Below are positions 22,424-23,157 of a stretch of 23,157 nt of DNA, one piece after another. Within the stretch, counting starts at the first letter, position 1. The number at the start of each line of letters is the position of its first letter. The notes beneath the pieces are model-generated. The model was not told the origin of the DNA. It did not search any database and was given only the letters and a program-made list of their open reading frames with translations. The DNA is from Rhodanobacteraceae bacterium UBA703 (GTDB taxonomy: Bacteria > Pseudomonadota > Gammaproteobacteria > Xanthomonadales > Rhodanobacteraceae): contig DBMH01000245.1 of assembly GCA_002297645.1 (NCBI GenBank), forward strand, positions 1 through 23,157. Reading direction: 5' to 3'. A program made the translations under genes and the position numbers.

Positions 22424-23157
22424 ATGCAGCGCGAGAAGCGGGAAACTCCGGTATGGACGCTCGGCCGTTCCGAATCGACGGCGATCCGCGTCGAGAGGCA
22501 GATCAAGGAAGCGCTGCTCGACGGCCATTTCGCCGCGGGTGATTTCCTCGGTTCCGAAAACGACCTGACCACGCAGTTCGGCGTCAGCCGCCTGCCGATC
22601 CGCGAGGCGCTCGGTCGTCTCGAGGCGCTCGGCGTGGTCGACATCCGTACTGGCGCGGGCGGCGGCGCGCGCATCGCGCACGGCAATCCGGAGCGCTTCT
22701 CCGAGGCGCTGGCGATCCAGCTCAAGCTGATCGGCCTGCGCGAGGAGGAGATCTTCGACGCGCTGCTGACGGTCGAGACCGCCGTCGCCACGTTCGCCGC
22801 GCAGGCCGCGACCGACGACGACATCGCCCGCCTGCGCGAGGCGCTGGAGCAGGCCGAGAGCCGTGTCGATTCGCCGGAGGAATTCCTGCAGGCCACGATG
22901 GCGTTCCGCAAGGCCGTGGCGGGGGCGTCGCACAACCACTTCCTCGACATCATGATGCAGGCGGTCGTGCACGTGTTCTACCGCTCGCTGGCGAAATACA
23001 CGACCAGCACCGTGGCGAAGAGCGTCGTCGGACGCCATCGCGCGCTGTTCGAGGCGATCAGCAAGCGCGACGCGGACACCGCGCGCGAGATCGTCGCCTA
23101 CAACACCAGCCTGCTGAGCAAGAAGTACCTGGCCGCGCGCGACGCGGCGCTGGCGGC
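22424..23157 (+). CDS. GntR-family transcriptional regulator, FCD (FadR-like) type, 3-prime truncated by window
   Basis: The frame is open to the window end (244 codons visible). The N-terminal winged helix (about 15-85) shows the GntR pattern: IKEALLDGHFAAGDFLGSENDLTTQFGVSRLPIREALGRLEALGVV, then a basic, Gly-rich wing. The C-terminal all-helical ligand-binding domain (about 95-235) is FCD-like. Most usual FCD metal ligands are absent: the D..FH motif reads T..FR, and the third His region reads VAYNT; only the H of GRHRALFEAI remains. Such regulators often repress catabolic genes until a pathway acid binds. ATG 22424 follows AGGAGA. It is the best local candidate for binding the CATAC-GTATG sites, though no site lies directly upstream of its own gene. 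Confidence 0.88.
   Translation, partial: MQREKRETPVWTLGRSESTAIRVERQIKEALLDGHFAAGDFLGSENDLTTQFGVSRLPIREALGRLEALGVVDIRTGAGGGARIAHGNPERFSEALAIQLKLIGLREEEIFDALLTVETAVATFAAQAATDDDIARLREALEQAESRVDSPEEFLQATMAFRKAVAGASHNHFLDIMMQAVVHVFYRSLAKYTTSTVAKSVVGRHRALFEAISKRDADTAREIVAYNTSLLSKKYLAARDAALA

Noticed and set aside
1..23157. CRISPR arrays, tRNA or rRNA genes, insertion sequences, phage or toxin-antitoxin genes
   Set aside because: No regularly spaced direct repeats, cloverleaf sequences, transposase or integrase motifs were seen on either strand.

Overview
The window is about 23 kb of uniformly high-GC bacterial chromosome, densely coded. GC-rich third positions, a large TonB-dependent receptor with an S9 peptidase, and REP-like CGTCAT..CCCG..GCGGG.ATCCA palindromes suggest a gammaproteobacterium of the Xanthomonadales/Lysobacterales type. 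This is inference; a sphingomonad-like organism is not excluded. I see no rRNA, tRNA, CRISPR array, transposase or phage gene.

Left region (1-5115): the C-terminal part of a 2,5-dioxovalerate (alpha-ketoglutarate semialdehyde) dehydrogenase overlaps an M24 Xaa-Pro-peptidase-like gene. An intergenic region with an inverted pair of REP-like elements follows, then an exported S9 prolyl-oligopeptidase-family peptidase. Together these look like use of proline/hydroxyproline peptides. A small secreted six-cysteine protein lies convergent to them.

Central region (5441-18344): a TonB-dependent receptor (minus) is divergent from a ten-gene plus-strand run. That run encodes a LigB-like extradiol dioxygenase, a Rieske oxygenase alpha subunit, a LigJ-like amidohydrolase-fold hydratase, a phthalate-dioxygenase-type reductase, an aldehyde dehydrogenase, an HD-domain protein with a PhnZ-like di-iron ligand pattern, a Tat-exported FAD amine oxidase/dehydrogenase, a c-type cytochrome, an exported RidA-type imine deaminase, and a strong terminator. 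A 25-codon leader ORF with a good ribosome-binding site overlaps the first gene.

Right region (18345-23157): a secreted parallel beta-helix protein is preceded by overlapping palindromes. A second Rieske oxygenase (minus) is divergent from a CobW/COG0523 metallochaperone GTPase. The window ends in a GntR/FCD regulator cut by its edge.

The core sequence CATAC-W-GTA occurs at the promoters of both Rieske transcription units, overlapping their likely -10 regions, so the two units may form one regulon, possibly under the GntR/FCD protein.

Working hypothesis (inference): this is an uncharacterised catabolic system for an aromatic compound with an amine side chain. TonB uptake would be followed by periplasmic oxidative deamination (FAD enzyme to cytochrome c, imine hydrolysis by RidA), aldehyde oxidation, Rieske hydroxylation or O-demethylation, extradiol ring cleavage, and hydration of the cleavage product. 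The substrate cannot be read from the sequence.
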